Assembly: GCA_016841825.1 (NCBI GenBank)
Contig: JAENYK010000001.1
Span: 310,001-374,000 of the forward strand
DNA from: Halothermothrix sp.
GTDB lineage: Bacteria > Bacillota > Halanaerobiia > DY22613
Length of the DNA: 64,000 nucleotides
Direction of reading: 5' to 3'
Below are positions 17,386 to 25,609 of this stretch, piece after piece. The translations under genes and the position numbers were made by a program. Positions within the stretch are counted from its first letter, which is position 1, and each line of letters opens with the position of its first letter. Under the pieces are notes generated by a model. The model had not been told where the DNA came from. It was given only the letters and a program-made list of their open reading frames with translations, and did no database searches.

Positions 17386-17981
17386 CAATAAAAAAACTCA
17401 TCTCATGTCGAGAAATATATTTCCTTCGACAAAATATTATTTTCCCAGATAATCAAATCCATTTTTGAATTTCTTATACTCTTATTATTCCCTGATCAAG
17501 ATCAAATAGACCCTCTGATTCTAAAAACCAGAGGGTCTATTTGATCTTAATCGAAATAAGTAGAAAAAATATTCACAAATTAAGATTATCTGTTATTCTT
17601 CCTTAATACTCTTAGTTTTCAGTCTATAGTCATCAGCTCAATTAATCCTCCAGTTTAAGATTATACGCAATCCCATACTCCCACCTATAGAAGCTTTAGA
17701 TACTACCCTCCTGAAATGTCGTTAAATCCCAAATCATGAAAACTAATGACCTCGAAAATCTTCTTTAGTGCACCCTTGCTCGAACATTTGTGATATTACC
17801 CGCTGGCACCACAAAGAATACTCTGCTGGATTAATTATGTATTACCAATTTTTCCATTTTAAGCAGTTCATAGTTCAACCTGAAATCTTTTTTATTGCAA
17901 ATTTTCTAGTAGGAAAACTTTTATGAATTTGACATGCCCAATTAAGGAATCCGACTTCCCGTACAAACCTTTTATAATATA
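17386..17981. other. Gene-free stretch with a perfect inverted repeat
   Basis: About 600 AT-rich bases without a supported gene. The only clear structure is the 20-bp inverted repeat at 17498-17548, listed separately. Some of the sequence may be decayed coding DNA, as the neighbouring acetyltransferase gene is broken. Confidence 0.4.
17498..17548. repeat. Perfect 20-bp inverted repeat, 11-base loop
   Basis: Bases 17498-17517 (AAGATCAAATAGACCCTCTG) are exactly complementary to 17529-17548. No U run follows on either strand and no gene ends nearby, so it is not a typical terminator. It could be the end product of a small mobile element, a lost gene's terminator or an RNA processing site. Confidence 0.7.
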
Positions 17982-18684
17982 TCAGTTCCTTTTTTTCCAC
18001 AAAGTACTTGTGGCAAAAGGACGCAAACCAATACTATAATAAAATTGTTGTGAAGATCCTACCAGAACTTTCTTTGCTCCTTTTTCTCCAACACGTTTAA
18101 TTCCCTCTAATACTGCAGCCTTCCCCAGACCCATCTTTCTATAATCAGGATCAGTTGCTACTGGTTCTATTAATGCAAAATCAGCCTCTGGATCATACCA
18201 CATACCGCAATATGAAACAAAATTTCCATCTGGTGCCACGACAGCAATCTTTAGATTCAAATCTAAATTAGGACGCATCATCTCTATCTCTGCTGATTTC
18301 TCATCTTCCTTTGAAAAGGTAAAATCCCCTTCACCATTCAACTCATGATTAAACCCTTTCCATAAAACACGCCTATATTGATATAGATCATAAGTCTCCT
18401 TCAGGGAAGTTATACGAAATCCATCTGGTAATTTATAGGATGTAGATATTTTATCCAGATAAAAAATCGCATCATTTTCCTTCTGCTCTGTAGCAATATA
18501 TCCATTGTCAGCTGCAATATCTTGAAACGCTATATCCTTATCCGAAATAACTATGAGTAACCATCCAATCCCATCTTGCATAGATAAATTCTGAATATCT
18601 CAATCCCATTAGAAAATCTCTTACATTATAATAATCCTCGGTAATACCTGGTTGATTTATATAATTTCTAAATTTTATTGACAT
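17982..18684 (-). pseudogene. GNAT acetyltransferase gene broken by an internal deletion and frameshift
   Basis: The 199-residue frame ending at 17982 is the C-terminal half of a GNAT protein (PVATDPDYRKMGLGKAAVLEGIKR is the acetyl-CoA loop), including LPDGFRITSLKE and SYCGMWYDPEADFALIEP. Its missing start is found just upstream in another frame. ATG 18682-18684 follows AGGAGG and reads MSIKFRNYINQPGITED and then YARWDWMVTHSYFG before a stop. Full-length relatives have roughly 100 residues between these two parts. The middle was therefore deleted with loss of frame, and the gene should be inactive. Confidence 0.8.
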
Positions 18685-18899
18685 AAATATAACCTCCTAT
18701 CGATATATCATATATTTGAACGGTCTTTCACAAAGCCAGGGTCTGGTTAAGATTCATGCTTTTTGCACGGGCGCTAGACAGGAATTAGATGGAGCAACAG
18801 CAAGATCTTAAACCTCATAGTGTACGGTGTATGGTCTCCCCACTATTCACGTGAACTATTTAAGAATTGTTTGCATATTTACGACCTGCTTTTACTCTT

Positions 18900-19196
18900 T
18901 TACCTCACTCTTTTATATTTTTTTTCATTAATTTCTTCTTTAAGAATAAACGCTTCTTCTAAATCGATTTCGTATACATTCGCTAATGCCACTACATAAT
19001 AAAGAACATCATATAACTCTTCTTCAACTGTGTCTTTAATATTTTTATTTATCATTCTTTTATCCTTGCGCAATACTTCTGATAATTCTCCAACTTCTTC
19101 TACTAGCTTCAGGAAATAAGCGTGTTTTAAATCTGGTTTAAAATCTTTCCTCTTTATGTAATCCTGTAAATATGATAGTGTTATTTTATCCGACAT
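18900..19196 (-). CDS. MazG-like nucleotide pyrophosphohydrolase
   Basis: A 98-residue all-helical protein with the MazG fold signature: KLVEEVGELSEVLRKDKR and, about 25 residues on, EEELYDVLYYVVALANVYEIDLEEAF. The EExxE and ExxD acidic residues bind Mg2+. Such enzymes hydrolyse NTPs or dNTPs to the monophosphate and pyrophosphate as house-cleaning. The frame opens at 19217, but ATG 19194-19196 lies at normal distance from GGAGTG and is preferred. It is a single gene in the accessory zone; the natural substrate is unknown. Confidence 0.8.
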   Translation of the reverse strand: MSDKITLSYLQDYIKRKDFKPDLKHAYFLKLVEEVGELSEVLRKDKRMINKNIKDTVEEELYDVLYYVVALANVYEIDLEEAFILKEEINEKKYKRVR

Positions 19197-19308
19197 ATAT
19201 CTCACTCCGATTTCCATTTAATATATTTTATTAGTCCATTTATTTTTTGCCCTGAATGCCTTCCTGAGTCAAAAAAATTATCTTTCCCTAGCCCAGATTT
19301 TACGTGTA

Positions 19309-20175
19309 TCAATTCAAATTCTTAACCATAAATAAACATGGGTTTTCTTTTCCCCAGATTTCTATGATCTCTTCTAAAGGATAAAATTCCAAAGCACTAT
19401 AAAACTTTCTTGTCTTTTTATAGTTTTCATCAGGATGAGATTCACTTAATGTTTTTACTGTTAAAAATTTCTTATCTTTTTTTCTCATCATATTGATTAC
19501 TTGTTCTATAAGTTTTTTGCCTATACCTCTTCCATGAAATTCTTTTAATATTCCTATCACATAAACCTCACTGGTATATCTGTTATGTTCTTTTATTGAT
19601 ATAAATCCAACAGGTATCTCGCCTACATAAGCAACAAGGAAAGTTTTATCTTTAACTCCATTAACGTATTCCTTTAATGCTTCCTCTATACCAAACCACT
19701 TAGGTAGATTTCTCAATACTAACTCACAAATATCCTCTCTGTCTTTGGAATTTGTTACGGTTTTTATGTGTATATACTCTTCTATATCGGAATGCAGATT
19801 TTCATGCATTAATCTACATTTTGTTAACCATAATCTCTGATAGTCTAAATCATTAATAATTCTGTCATCAAGGTCTTTAATTTGTTTTATTCCTGCTTCT
19901 TCACACCAATTTAGGTAGACAAAATATTGGATCCAGTCAAGATCCTCTTCATCCCAATATACTTTTACTTCTTCTTTCCCTGCTTTAAATAATGCAAGGG
20001 CTTTAGCATGACCATCGGTGAAAAATATCTTCTGTCCAATCTTTTTTATTGGCAAAGGTTCAAGATTATCTAAACCTACTGAATTAATATATTTCTCTGC
20101 TTTAGAAAATTGTTCTTTGTTGATATATAATTGACTAGGTTGTATCTCACTTATACTCTTAATGAATGTATTCAT
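19309..20175 (-). CDS. ParB-like domain fused to a GNAT acetyltransferase
   Basis: A 288-residue two-domain protein. Residues about 1-130 resemble the ParB/sulfiredoxin-like fold (IQPSQLYINKEQF, then FFTDGHAKALALFKAG and a WDEEDLDWIQYFVYLNWCEE segment). Residues about 140-288 are a GNAT domain with the acetyl-CoA loop KEFHGRGIGKKLIEQVI. The frame extends to 20316, but ATG 20173-20175 is preceded by AAGGAGG, and the upstream stretch belongs to a remnant gene. The GNAT part should acetylate an unknown small molecule or protein; the role of the ParB-like part is unknown. Confidence 0.75.
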   Translation of the reverse strand: MNTFIKSISEIQPSQLYINKEQFSKAEKYINSVGLDNLEPLPIKKIGQKIFFTDGHAKALALFKAGKEEVKVYWDEEDLDWIQYFVYLNWCEEAGIKQIKDLDDRIINDLDYQRLWLTKCRLMHENLHSDIEEYIHIKTVTNSKDREDICELVLRNLPKWFGIEEALKEYVNGVKDKTFLVAYVGEIPVGFISIKEHNRYTSEVYVIGILKEFHGRGIGKKLIEQVINMMRKKDKKFLTVKTLSESHPDENYKKTRKFYSALEFYPLEEIIEIWGKENPCLFMVKNLN

Positions 20176-20393
20176 AGTTTTCCTCCTTATAACCCCACAC
20201 CATATACTACAAGAACGATTCATCCAGTCTATATCTTGTAGTGTTACATCACCAATAACACTTTTACCTTCAATAATATATACCTCCTCAAACCTCTCTG
20301 GTAATCTCAAAAGCAAGCATCTTTTCCAAATATATTTGTTACTGCAATCTCAGTGCTAAAATCTACTATATCCTTTTGTTCTCCAAATTTCAT
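20176..20393 (-). pseudogene. Remnant of a degraded gene upstream of the ParB-GNAT gene
   Basis: ATG near 20393 starts MKFGEQKDIVDFSTEIAVTN and stops after about 28 codons. In another frame the sequence continues LLRLPERFEEVYIIEGKSVIG and then DVTLQDIDWMNRSCSIWCGV, which resembles the middle of a GNAT acetyltransferase (IG-x-V-x-L-x-D-I-D-W-x-NR). Frame change and loss of the C-terminal part suggest a decayed gene whose end now carries the binding site of the next gene. The family call is tentative. Confidence 0.4.
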
Positions 20394-20670
20394 CTAATAC
20401 CTTTTCTTATTATGCTATTTCCCATTGCTCCTCTCAATTTCTATTCATAATATTACTTTTACGACACAATTTCATAGTTTTCGAAGCCAGCTGAGATAGA
20501 GAAAATCATAGATATTCATATTTTAAAAAAATTTTATCTAAACTAATCCAAATTTAAAAAGGGACTGCCCCATTTGAGACAGCCCCCCGAGAGAGTTATC
20601 AGCTATTAAAATCAATTAGCTTTCCCATCATATAAACCGAATCGAATTCTAAATTGCTTCTAAGCTTATG
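20394..20670. other. Spacer with the lectin terminator
   Basis: Apart from the terminator at 20555-20586 it is AT-rich and shows no gene. Confidence 0.4.
20555..20586 (-). terminator. Terminator of the lectin gene
   Basis: GGGACTGCCCC (20561-20571) pairs with the GAGACAGCCCC segment ending at 20586, with a few G-U pairs. On the minus strand a U run follows at 20560-20555. Confidence 0.75.
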
Positions 20671-21015
20671 TTAAAAAGTATATTCAATTTCAATTACGCT
20701 CATTACACCTTCAACAATTGTAGTCCATTGACCTGTGAATTTAGCTCCATAAGAAGCGGCAATTACTGGCCCTATTTCTTGAGCTTCATCATTACTCCAG
20801 AGTGGACCTGCAAGAACATTTGTTTTGAATGAATGGTTACCTTCATTTTCAACATTTAACTCTACTTCCACAACACTCATCGCACCTTCAACCACGGTTG
20901 TCCACTGCCCTGTCCATTCACCTTGATGTGCAGCTGCTACTTTAGGAGCTTTTACCTTTGCATCATCATTGTTCCAAATAGGCCCTGCCGGAATGTTCAC
21001 TTTAAATTTTTTCAT
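20671..21015 (-). CDS. MVL-type mannan-binding lectin (two tandem domains)
   Basis: A 114-residue protein made of two homologous halves (about 1-55 and 59-114). Each half has the motif AGP-(I/L)-W-(N/S)-N-D-(D/E)-A, then a V-A-A/I-A-A segment, TGQWTT(V/I)VEG and MSV(V/I)E(V/I)E. This is the pattern of the lectin MVL of Microcystis viridis (113 residues, two 54-residue repeats), which binds oligomannose. No signal peptide is present, as in MVL. ATG 21013-21015 is chosen because AAAGGGGA precedes it; the ATG at 21036 lacks a site. It is a single gene with its own terminator in an accessory region and was probably acquired horizontally. Confidence 0.9.
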   Translation of the reverse strand: MKKFKVNIPAGPIWNNDDAKVKAPKVAAAHQGEWTGQWTTVVEGAMSVVEVELNVENEGNHSFKTNVLAGPLWSNDEAQEIGPVIAASYGAKFTGQWTTIVEGVMSVIEIEYTF

Positions 21016-21847
21016 AATTAAATAATCCCCTTTCATTTTTGACTTTCTTAAAATAATACTTTTCTCTGACTAAACCCACTACTACATCAAACAATTTTAC
21101 TTTATCTTATCTCCCCCTTCTTATCATCCTAACAGATATAGGATATAATCTAGTAAAAAAGGTCTCTTCTGTGTTTAAGAAGTTTTTGACCTTAAGCAAT
21201 ATGCTGGATTACTGTTAAAGTTTAACATTTGCATTACTGATTAATTTGTTTAGAGTAAATAATAAAAATCTTTAACTCTTTCACTTTCCAAGAAAATTAA
21301 CTATATAGCTACCTAGCCTGTTACAATTTTTTAATAGATATATCTCAAGTAATATGTAAAATAATTACTAAATAGCATTTTTCTATATATTATAGTTCGA
21401 CAAGTATTCCTGTATTCCTTCCTTAAATTATTAAATTTAAGAAAAATTTTATAAAAAATTATTTAATGCTATAAATAAAATTTTTTATTATTTTATCCTA
21501 TATTATTACATATTTTTCTAAATAAAATAAAAAGAGGAACATCTCCATAATACAGAGATCTTCCTCTTTTTACTGGGTTATTCTATTTCATTTTAAGCAA
21601 ATAAATAAACTTCTCTATCTCTTGAAAGTCTCCATAAAAATCTAGTTTGAATAACATACTAGTATCTAATCAACAAATATTCTTTAGATACCCTAACCCT
21701 TCCATTAATTCAGCCTGGAGTGTCATTCAGTTAAATCTGAACCCGGAGCTTCATGAGAGATTCAAACTCTACCTGAAGTAGAACAAGGCATCTCCTACTA
21801 ATAGAAATGGGAGTCATAGAACCTGGATATAGATTATTGAATAAATA
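21016..21847. other. Long AT-rich gene-free stretch with a terminator and possible gene remnant
   Basis: About 830 bases. A terminator hairpin lies at 21530-21570. Just upstream of it on the minus strand a short broken frame reads MTLQAELMEGLGYLKNIC, a stop, then LDTSMLFKLDFYGDFQEIEK and FIYLLKMK before a stop. This may be the tail of a lost gene that used that terminator; I do not recognise it. The remainder shows nothing. Confidence 0.35.
21530..21570. terminator. Terminator-like hairpin without an intact gene
   Basis: AAAAGAGGAA (21530-21539) pairs with TTCCTCTTTT (21561-21570), and TCTC/GAGA extends the stem inside. Poly-A/poly-T flanks make it usable in both directions. No intact gene ends at it. 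Confidence 0.65.
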
Positions 21848-22417
21848 TTAACTGTTCTCTTTTGTAGAATAACCTACAGATCCAATTGCTGAATCAATCT
21901 TATAATACTGTCCTGGAGCGTAGATTAATGGATCTACTTTAACCAGATCAATTTTCCCGTATGTAGTATCGGTTATCGTTTCATCAACCATTATATTTTT
22001 TATTTCTCCTACGTATATATATCCAGTGCCCTTTTCTATTATGTCAACAAGCGAACACTCATAGACCCAGGGTGATTCCAATAATACTGGAACATCCAGA
22101 ACACAACCTTTCATCTGTTCAACTGCGATCTCGTCACATTTATTTTTGCTATAACCAGATGTAGTTCCAAAATAATCTGCCATATACATCATTTTTGTTG
22201 TAACAAGATTTGCAGAAAACACACCTCTCTTTTCAACTAATTCACGAGTAAGTTTTTTACCTCTTGATGCAAACATTAGCATTGGAGGCTCGACTGAACA
22301 AAATGTAACCCAGGTAATCAGAGCAAAGTTTGGCGTATTATCATCCTTATATGTACCAATTAAATATGACGGTTGAGGGAAAAATCCCCGTTGTGGTTTT
22401 AATGATCGCTTTTGCAT
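21848..22417 (-). CDS. Flavin reductase family protein
   Basis: A 189-residue split-barrel FMN-binding protein. Family marks are FFPQPSYLIGTY near residue 15, PNFALITWVTFCSVEPPMLMFA, FSANLVTTKMMYMADYFGTTSG and the late APGQYYKI segment. Such proteins bind FMN and reduce flavin with NAD(P)H, or act as flavoredoxin-like electron carriers in anaerobes. It is a single gene with its own AGGAG site. No partner oxygenase is encoded nearby, and the organism looks anaerobic, so an electron-transfer or oxygen-detoxifying role is more likely. Confidence 0.87.
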   Translation of the reverse strand: MQKRSLKPQRGFFPQPSYLIGTYKDDNTPNFALITWVTFCSVEPPMLMFASRGKKLTRELVEKRGVFSANLVTTKMMYMADYFGTTSGYSKNKCDEIAVEQMKGCVLDVPVLLESPWVYECSLVDIIEKGTGYIYVGEIKNIMVDETITDTTYGKIDLVKVDPLIYAPGQYYKIDSAIGSVGYSTKENS

Positions 22418-22766
22418 AAATTGTAACTCTCCTTTGATTTTAGTTTATAAGATCATCTTAGTTTTCTGTTCCTTTTATATTTTCAATACAAAATGTTTAG
22501 TTTTACATCACCCCTTTAGTTAATATACATAGCAAAATTAACCACCCAAAACAAAACTGGCTATCAAGTAATTTTTACTGCCATAATTCGATCTTTTCGT
22601 CAAATATACCTGCTTGAATTCAAAAAACTTATTAATTTAATCCATCTTACTCGTAACTAATCTTATCTCTAAGTCTGAATTACAGTTAAAATCTCGTGCT
22701 GGATGACAGCACCACCTGTTGAACTATATAAAAAAACTATACCATGTTGAGGACTATCAAAGTCTA
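22418..22766. other. Intergenic stretch in the accessory zone
   Basis: AT-rich. A small stem GTGCTG-GATGA-CAGCAC (about 22702-22718) may end the acetyltransferase gene at 22767. A 26-codon open stretch ending at a stop near 22540 (minus) is too short to call. Nothing else seen. Confidence 0.35.
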
Positions 22767-23273
22767 TTACAAATTTTTTTCATAACAATAAAATGGAAGT
22801 TCTCTCTGGGGGAAATATAATTCAGCAGCGACTTTCTTATATCCGCGATTTTCATAAAAATTGATAGCTCTCAAGTTCCCACTATATGCATCCAGTCTTA
22901 TCGAAGCATACCCAGTTTTAAGAGCAAAATTCTCCGCAAAATCCAGAAGTCTGTGTCCTATTCCCTGCCCTTGAAAGTCAGGAGCTACTGCTAATCTATG
23001 AATAACTAATATTTTAGAATTATTGACAAACCATTTTAATGCCTCATACTCTGGAGGTTGGTTTTCATCAATAGATATAATCCCCAAACATCTACCTTCG
23101 TTCTCCAGGAGAAATAATGAAGCATGTTTAACATCTTTTTCAAAAAAATCTCTTGTAGGATAAAAACCCCATATCCATTGATAAATATTTTGAGACTCCA
23201 TATCTTTAATACAAGCTTCAATCAAACTCATGACATTATCAAGATCAGCATAATCAGCTTCTCTAATACTCAT
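22767..23273 (-). CDS. GNAT family N-acetyltransferase
   Basis: A 168-residue single-domain acetyltransferase. The acetyl-CoA binding motif lies in VAPDFQGQGIGHRLLDFAENF (about 110-130), and the C-terminal motif GNLRAINFYENRGYKKV (about 140-156) is typical. No gene neighbour hints at the substrate. It is one of several unrelated acetyltransferases in 18-27 kb. Confidence 0.88.
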   Translation of the reverse strand: MSIREADYADLDNVMSLIEACIKDMESQNIYQWIWGFYPTRDFFEKDVKHASLFLLENEGRCLGIISIDENQPPEYEALKWFVNNSKILVIHRLAVAPDFQGQGIGHRLLDFAENFALKTGYASIRLDAYSGNLRAINFYENRGYKKVAAELYFPQRELPFYCYEKNL

Positions 23274-23322
23274 TTTTCACCTCACATTTTAAATTTCCCG
23301 AAAAATATTAAATATAAATAGT

Positions 23323-23353
23323 ACATAGAGCAAGTGCAAAATTTTGCCTATGT
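23323..23353. repeat. Palindrome with outer inverted repeat, possible mobile-element end
   Basis: GCAAAATTTTGC (23336-23347) is a perfect 12-base palindrome. Outside it ACATAG (23323-23328) and CTATGT (23348-23353) are complementary, with a 7-base insertion on the left arm. Palindromes of this type occur at the ends of some insertion sequences, but no transposase or second end is visible. Confidence 0.35.
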
Positions 23354-23617
23354 TCCCATTTCACATAACAAACATTCATGATATAATTTGGAGTTTGGAG
23401 AGCTTTTTGCGGAGAAAAATTCAGGATATGTCTTGATCTTCGACGTTTTGGCGAAAAAATTTCCTTTTTTTTTCATTATAACGAGATATTCAAAATGCCT
23501 TTCGTAAATATTAAGTGAATCTGTATCATTAGATACAGAACTTCTTCTATTGTTATCAATCTTTAGAACTGGTGCTTCACCCCCTCTTCCTCCCAAATGA
23601 TAATTCTCAACAAACAT
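23348..23617 (-). CDS. Doubtful open frame after the TIM-barrel gene
   Basis: A frame of about 89 codons with the first ATG at 23617, which has no ribosome binding site. It is rich in Asn, Ser and Lys (LKIDNNRRSSVSNDTDSLN, then FFSAKSSPNSKLYH) and overlaps the palindromic element at its 3' end. I recognise no family. It may be non-coding or the remains of a mobile element. Confidence 0.25.
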   Translation of the reverse strand: MFVENYHLGGRGGEAPVLKIDNNRRSSVSNDTDSLNIYERHFEYLVIMKKKGNFFAKTSKIKTYPEFFSAKSSPNSKLYHECLLCEMGT

Positions 23618-23632
23618 AACAGCGTTCAAGTT

Positions 23633-24535
23633 TTAATCCAAACTTATTAATTCATTTATCCAATTATAACAGGAATCTAACTCTATTTTAGTAATAAGAT
23701 CAGATCTGTGTTCAAAAAATAACATTAAATTTTTATTTTCTTTTCTAATAACCTCAAATATTTCTTCTACATCCAACCAACCGTCTTCAGGGTTAAGAGT
23801 TGGTAAGAGCGGATAATGTCCATGCTCGACAATTTTACCAACTTTAGCATTCCAAAGATGCAAAATTTGCGTATATTTTATAAATCTTTTTAATATTTCT
23901 CTACTATCAAACATAGGATCAATTTTATCCTGGATATGCAGCCTACCAACATCTATACATAGCTTTATATTTGTATATTTTTCTAATAAATCCTCTACAA
24001 ATGATGTTTTGATAATATATTCATTTAGTGCATCTAATTCAAGAATCGGAATAAATCCATAGTCATTAGACGTCTTACTCAACCATTGAAATAAATTCAA
24101 ACTGTGTTCAACAAAACTTTCATAACTATATTCAGATTCATAAACATATTCTGAACGCTTATAAAATTTCCATCTTCTTAAATCAAATTCATCGGGTATG
24201 ATGACAGGTTTAGGATAATGAAATAATATATATGTAGGATTAATATTGTGATCATAAATAAAACTTATTTCTTTTTTAATATCATCAAAAGCTCTCTTTC
24301 TAACACTAGAATCCAAATCGAGGAATAGAGGGTCTCTAGATGAATAAACTCCAGAACGCAAAGGAAAATGTATTCCAATATTTAATTTTTTCCTTTTTGC
24401 TTCTTTTTGCAAAGCAATAATATCACCTTCTGTTGCTAACAAACACGCTTCTATTCCGTAAAATCCCTCACGATAATCTTTATCTAACTTTTTTTGATCA
24501 AAAGAACCATACTGTCCCATAATAAAATTCTTCAA
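23633..24535 (-). CDS. Sugar phosphate isomerase/epimerase-like TIM-barrel protein
   Basis: A 300-residue AP-endonuclease-2/xylose-isomerase-like TIM barrel. Metal-site segments are GIEACL near the N-terminus, IGIHFPLR, YILFHYPKP, ILELDALNEY, LCIDVGRLHI, ILHLWNAKVG and LMLFFEHRSD; the Glu, Asp and His residues of these strands would bind the divalent metal. Family members isomerise or epimerise sugars or inositols, but some act as endonucleases. It is a single gene with no sugar transporter or kinase nearby, so the substrate is open. Confidence 0.8.
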   Translation of the reverse strand: MKNFIMGQYGSFDQKKLDKDYREGFYGIEACLLATEGDIIALQKEAKRKKLNIGIHFPLRSGVYSSRDPLFLDLDSSVRKRAFDDIKKEISFIYDHNINPTYILFHYPKPVIIPDEFDLRRWKFYKRSEYVYESEYSYESFVEHSLNLFQWLSKTSNDYGFIPILELDALNEYIIKTSFVEDLLEKYTNIKLCIDVGRLHIQDKIDPMFDSREILKRFIKYTQILHLWNAKVGKIVEHGHYPLLPTLNPEDGWLDVEEIFEVIRKENKNLMLFFEHRSDLITKIELDSCYNWINELISLD

Positions 24536-24604
24536 TTTTCTCCTCCTTTGCTTTTTAATAAACTATTTTTAACATCTTAACAATCGCACCTGGTACTGCA
24601 TATT

Positions 24605-24795
24605 TCATAGATGCTTAACAATAGACAAATATCTGGGGTCAGTAAAGGAGGTAACTAATATATCTCCATTTTCCAGATTAGCATCTTCCATGTTTAAAAT
24701 ACACGAGTGCAGGCTTCGTTAACAGGAAAAAAGACAATCCCAATGGTTTCATGGCCGTATAGTTCTGATAAAGGCTGAGCAATTATTAAACTCAT
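24605..24795 (-). pseudogene. Remnant of a PEP-utilising (phosphohistidine) domain gene
   Basis: Minus strand: a 33-codon frame starts MSLIIAQPLSELYGHETIGI. In a shifted frame it continues MEDANLENGDILVTSFTDPR and YLSIVKHL to a stop at 24605. GDILVTSFTDP is the hallmark of the mobile phosphohistidine domain of PEP synthase, pyruvate phosphate dikinase and rifampicin phosphotransferase. Neither the catalytic His region nor the ATP-grasp domain is present, so this is only a scar of a lost gene. Confidence 0.45.
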
Positions 24796-24801
24796 CTCAA
24801 A

Positions 24802-25296
24802 TTATAGAATCATCCCCATATAATACTCATCCACATACTGCTTATCTATAATTATTGAATTTTTTTTGATTCCCTCTATTTCAAATCCGATCTTTTTATA
24901 AAGATCTACAGCCCTTTGATTATGCTTCATTACTGTCAACTCTAATTTTGTAATTTCATTTTCCCTTGCCCATTCTATTAATTCTACAAATAATCCAGCA
25001 CCGATTCCTTTCCCGCTTTCTCTTCCCAATACTCCTAACACTAAATATACACTATGTTTTATCCTTTTAAGCGGTACTCGATTTGCTGATATAAAACCTA
25101 CTAATTCGTTATTCACTTCGGCTCCTATTATAACTCCACCTGTAATGTTAGTCTGCTCTATTGTTTTTTCCATCTCTTTAATAGTAGTTTTTCTTTCATT
25201 CGGTTCATATAACATAAAAGTTGTCTCGACATCTAATTGTCTCATTAATTTTAAGTATCCCTCTCCATCACTTTTTTGAATTTTTCTATATCTCAC
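24802..25296 (-). CDS. GNAT family N-acetyltransferase
   Basis: A 164-residue acetyltransferase resembling the RimI/phosphinothricin-type group. The acetyl-CoA loop is LGVLGRESGKGIGAGLFVELIEWA (about 88-112, written here with its core GRESGKGIGAGL), followed by LELTVMKHNQRAVDLYKKIGF. It lies 19 bases downstream of the DUF3795 gene, so the two may share a transcript. Substrate unknown. Confidence 0.85.
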   Translation of the reverse strand: MRYRKIQKSDGEGYLKLMRQLDVETTFMLYEPNERKTTIKEMEKTIEQTNITGGVIIGAEVNNELVGFISANRVPLKRIKHSVYLVLGVLGRESGKGIGAGLFVELIEWARENEITKLELTVMKHNQRAVDLYKKIGFEIEGIKKNSIIIDKQYVDEYYMGMIL

Positions 25297-25315
25297 TATT
25301 TACACCTCAAATTAT

Positions 25316-25591
25316 TTAATTAATCTTTCCTTTCAATCTATTTACTCTATTCTCGACTTCTTTCAAATGTTGTTCTTGACTAATATTAGGATCTTTTAAT
25401 TCAATGAACATTTTGCATGGTAATTCATCACATTCACCACATGTATTAAAGTCTTTTTCTAAGCAGCAATTAAATAATTCACACCCTGTTTCAGTCCAAA
25501 ACGGTTTTCCTTTTACTTCTCTGCATCCTTCACAATCAGTCTGATAAAAATCACATCCATTGCAATCCAATCCACAAATACTAAATTTCAT
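25316..25591 (-). CDS. DUF3795 Cys-rich protein
   Basis: A 91-residue protein starting MKFSICGLDCNGCDFYQTDC, with about eleven Cys residues in CxxC-like pairs (GCREV, CELFNCCLEK, FNTCGECDELPCKMF). This matches DUF3795, small proteins thought to bind Zn or Fe-S centres. It lies between the GNAT-DUF952 fusion and a GNAT gene on the same strand with gaps of about 20 bases, forming a short operon. Function unknown. Confidence 0.8.
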   Translation of the reverse strand: MKFSICGLDCNGCDFYQTDCEGCREVKGKPFWTETGCELFNCCLEKDFNTCGECDELPCKMFIELKDPNISQEQHLKEVENRVNRLKGKIN

Positions 25592-25609
25592 TTATAATTC
25601 CTCCCGAAA

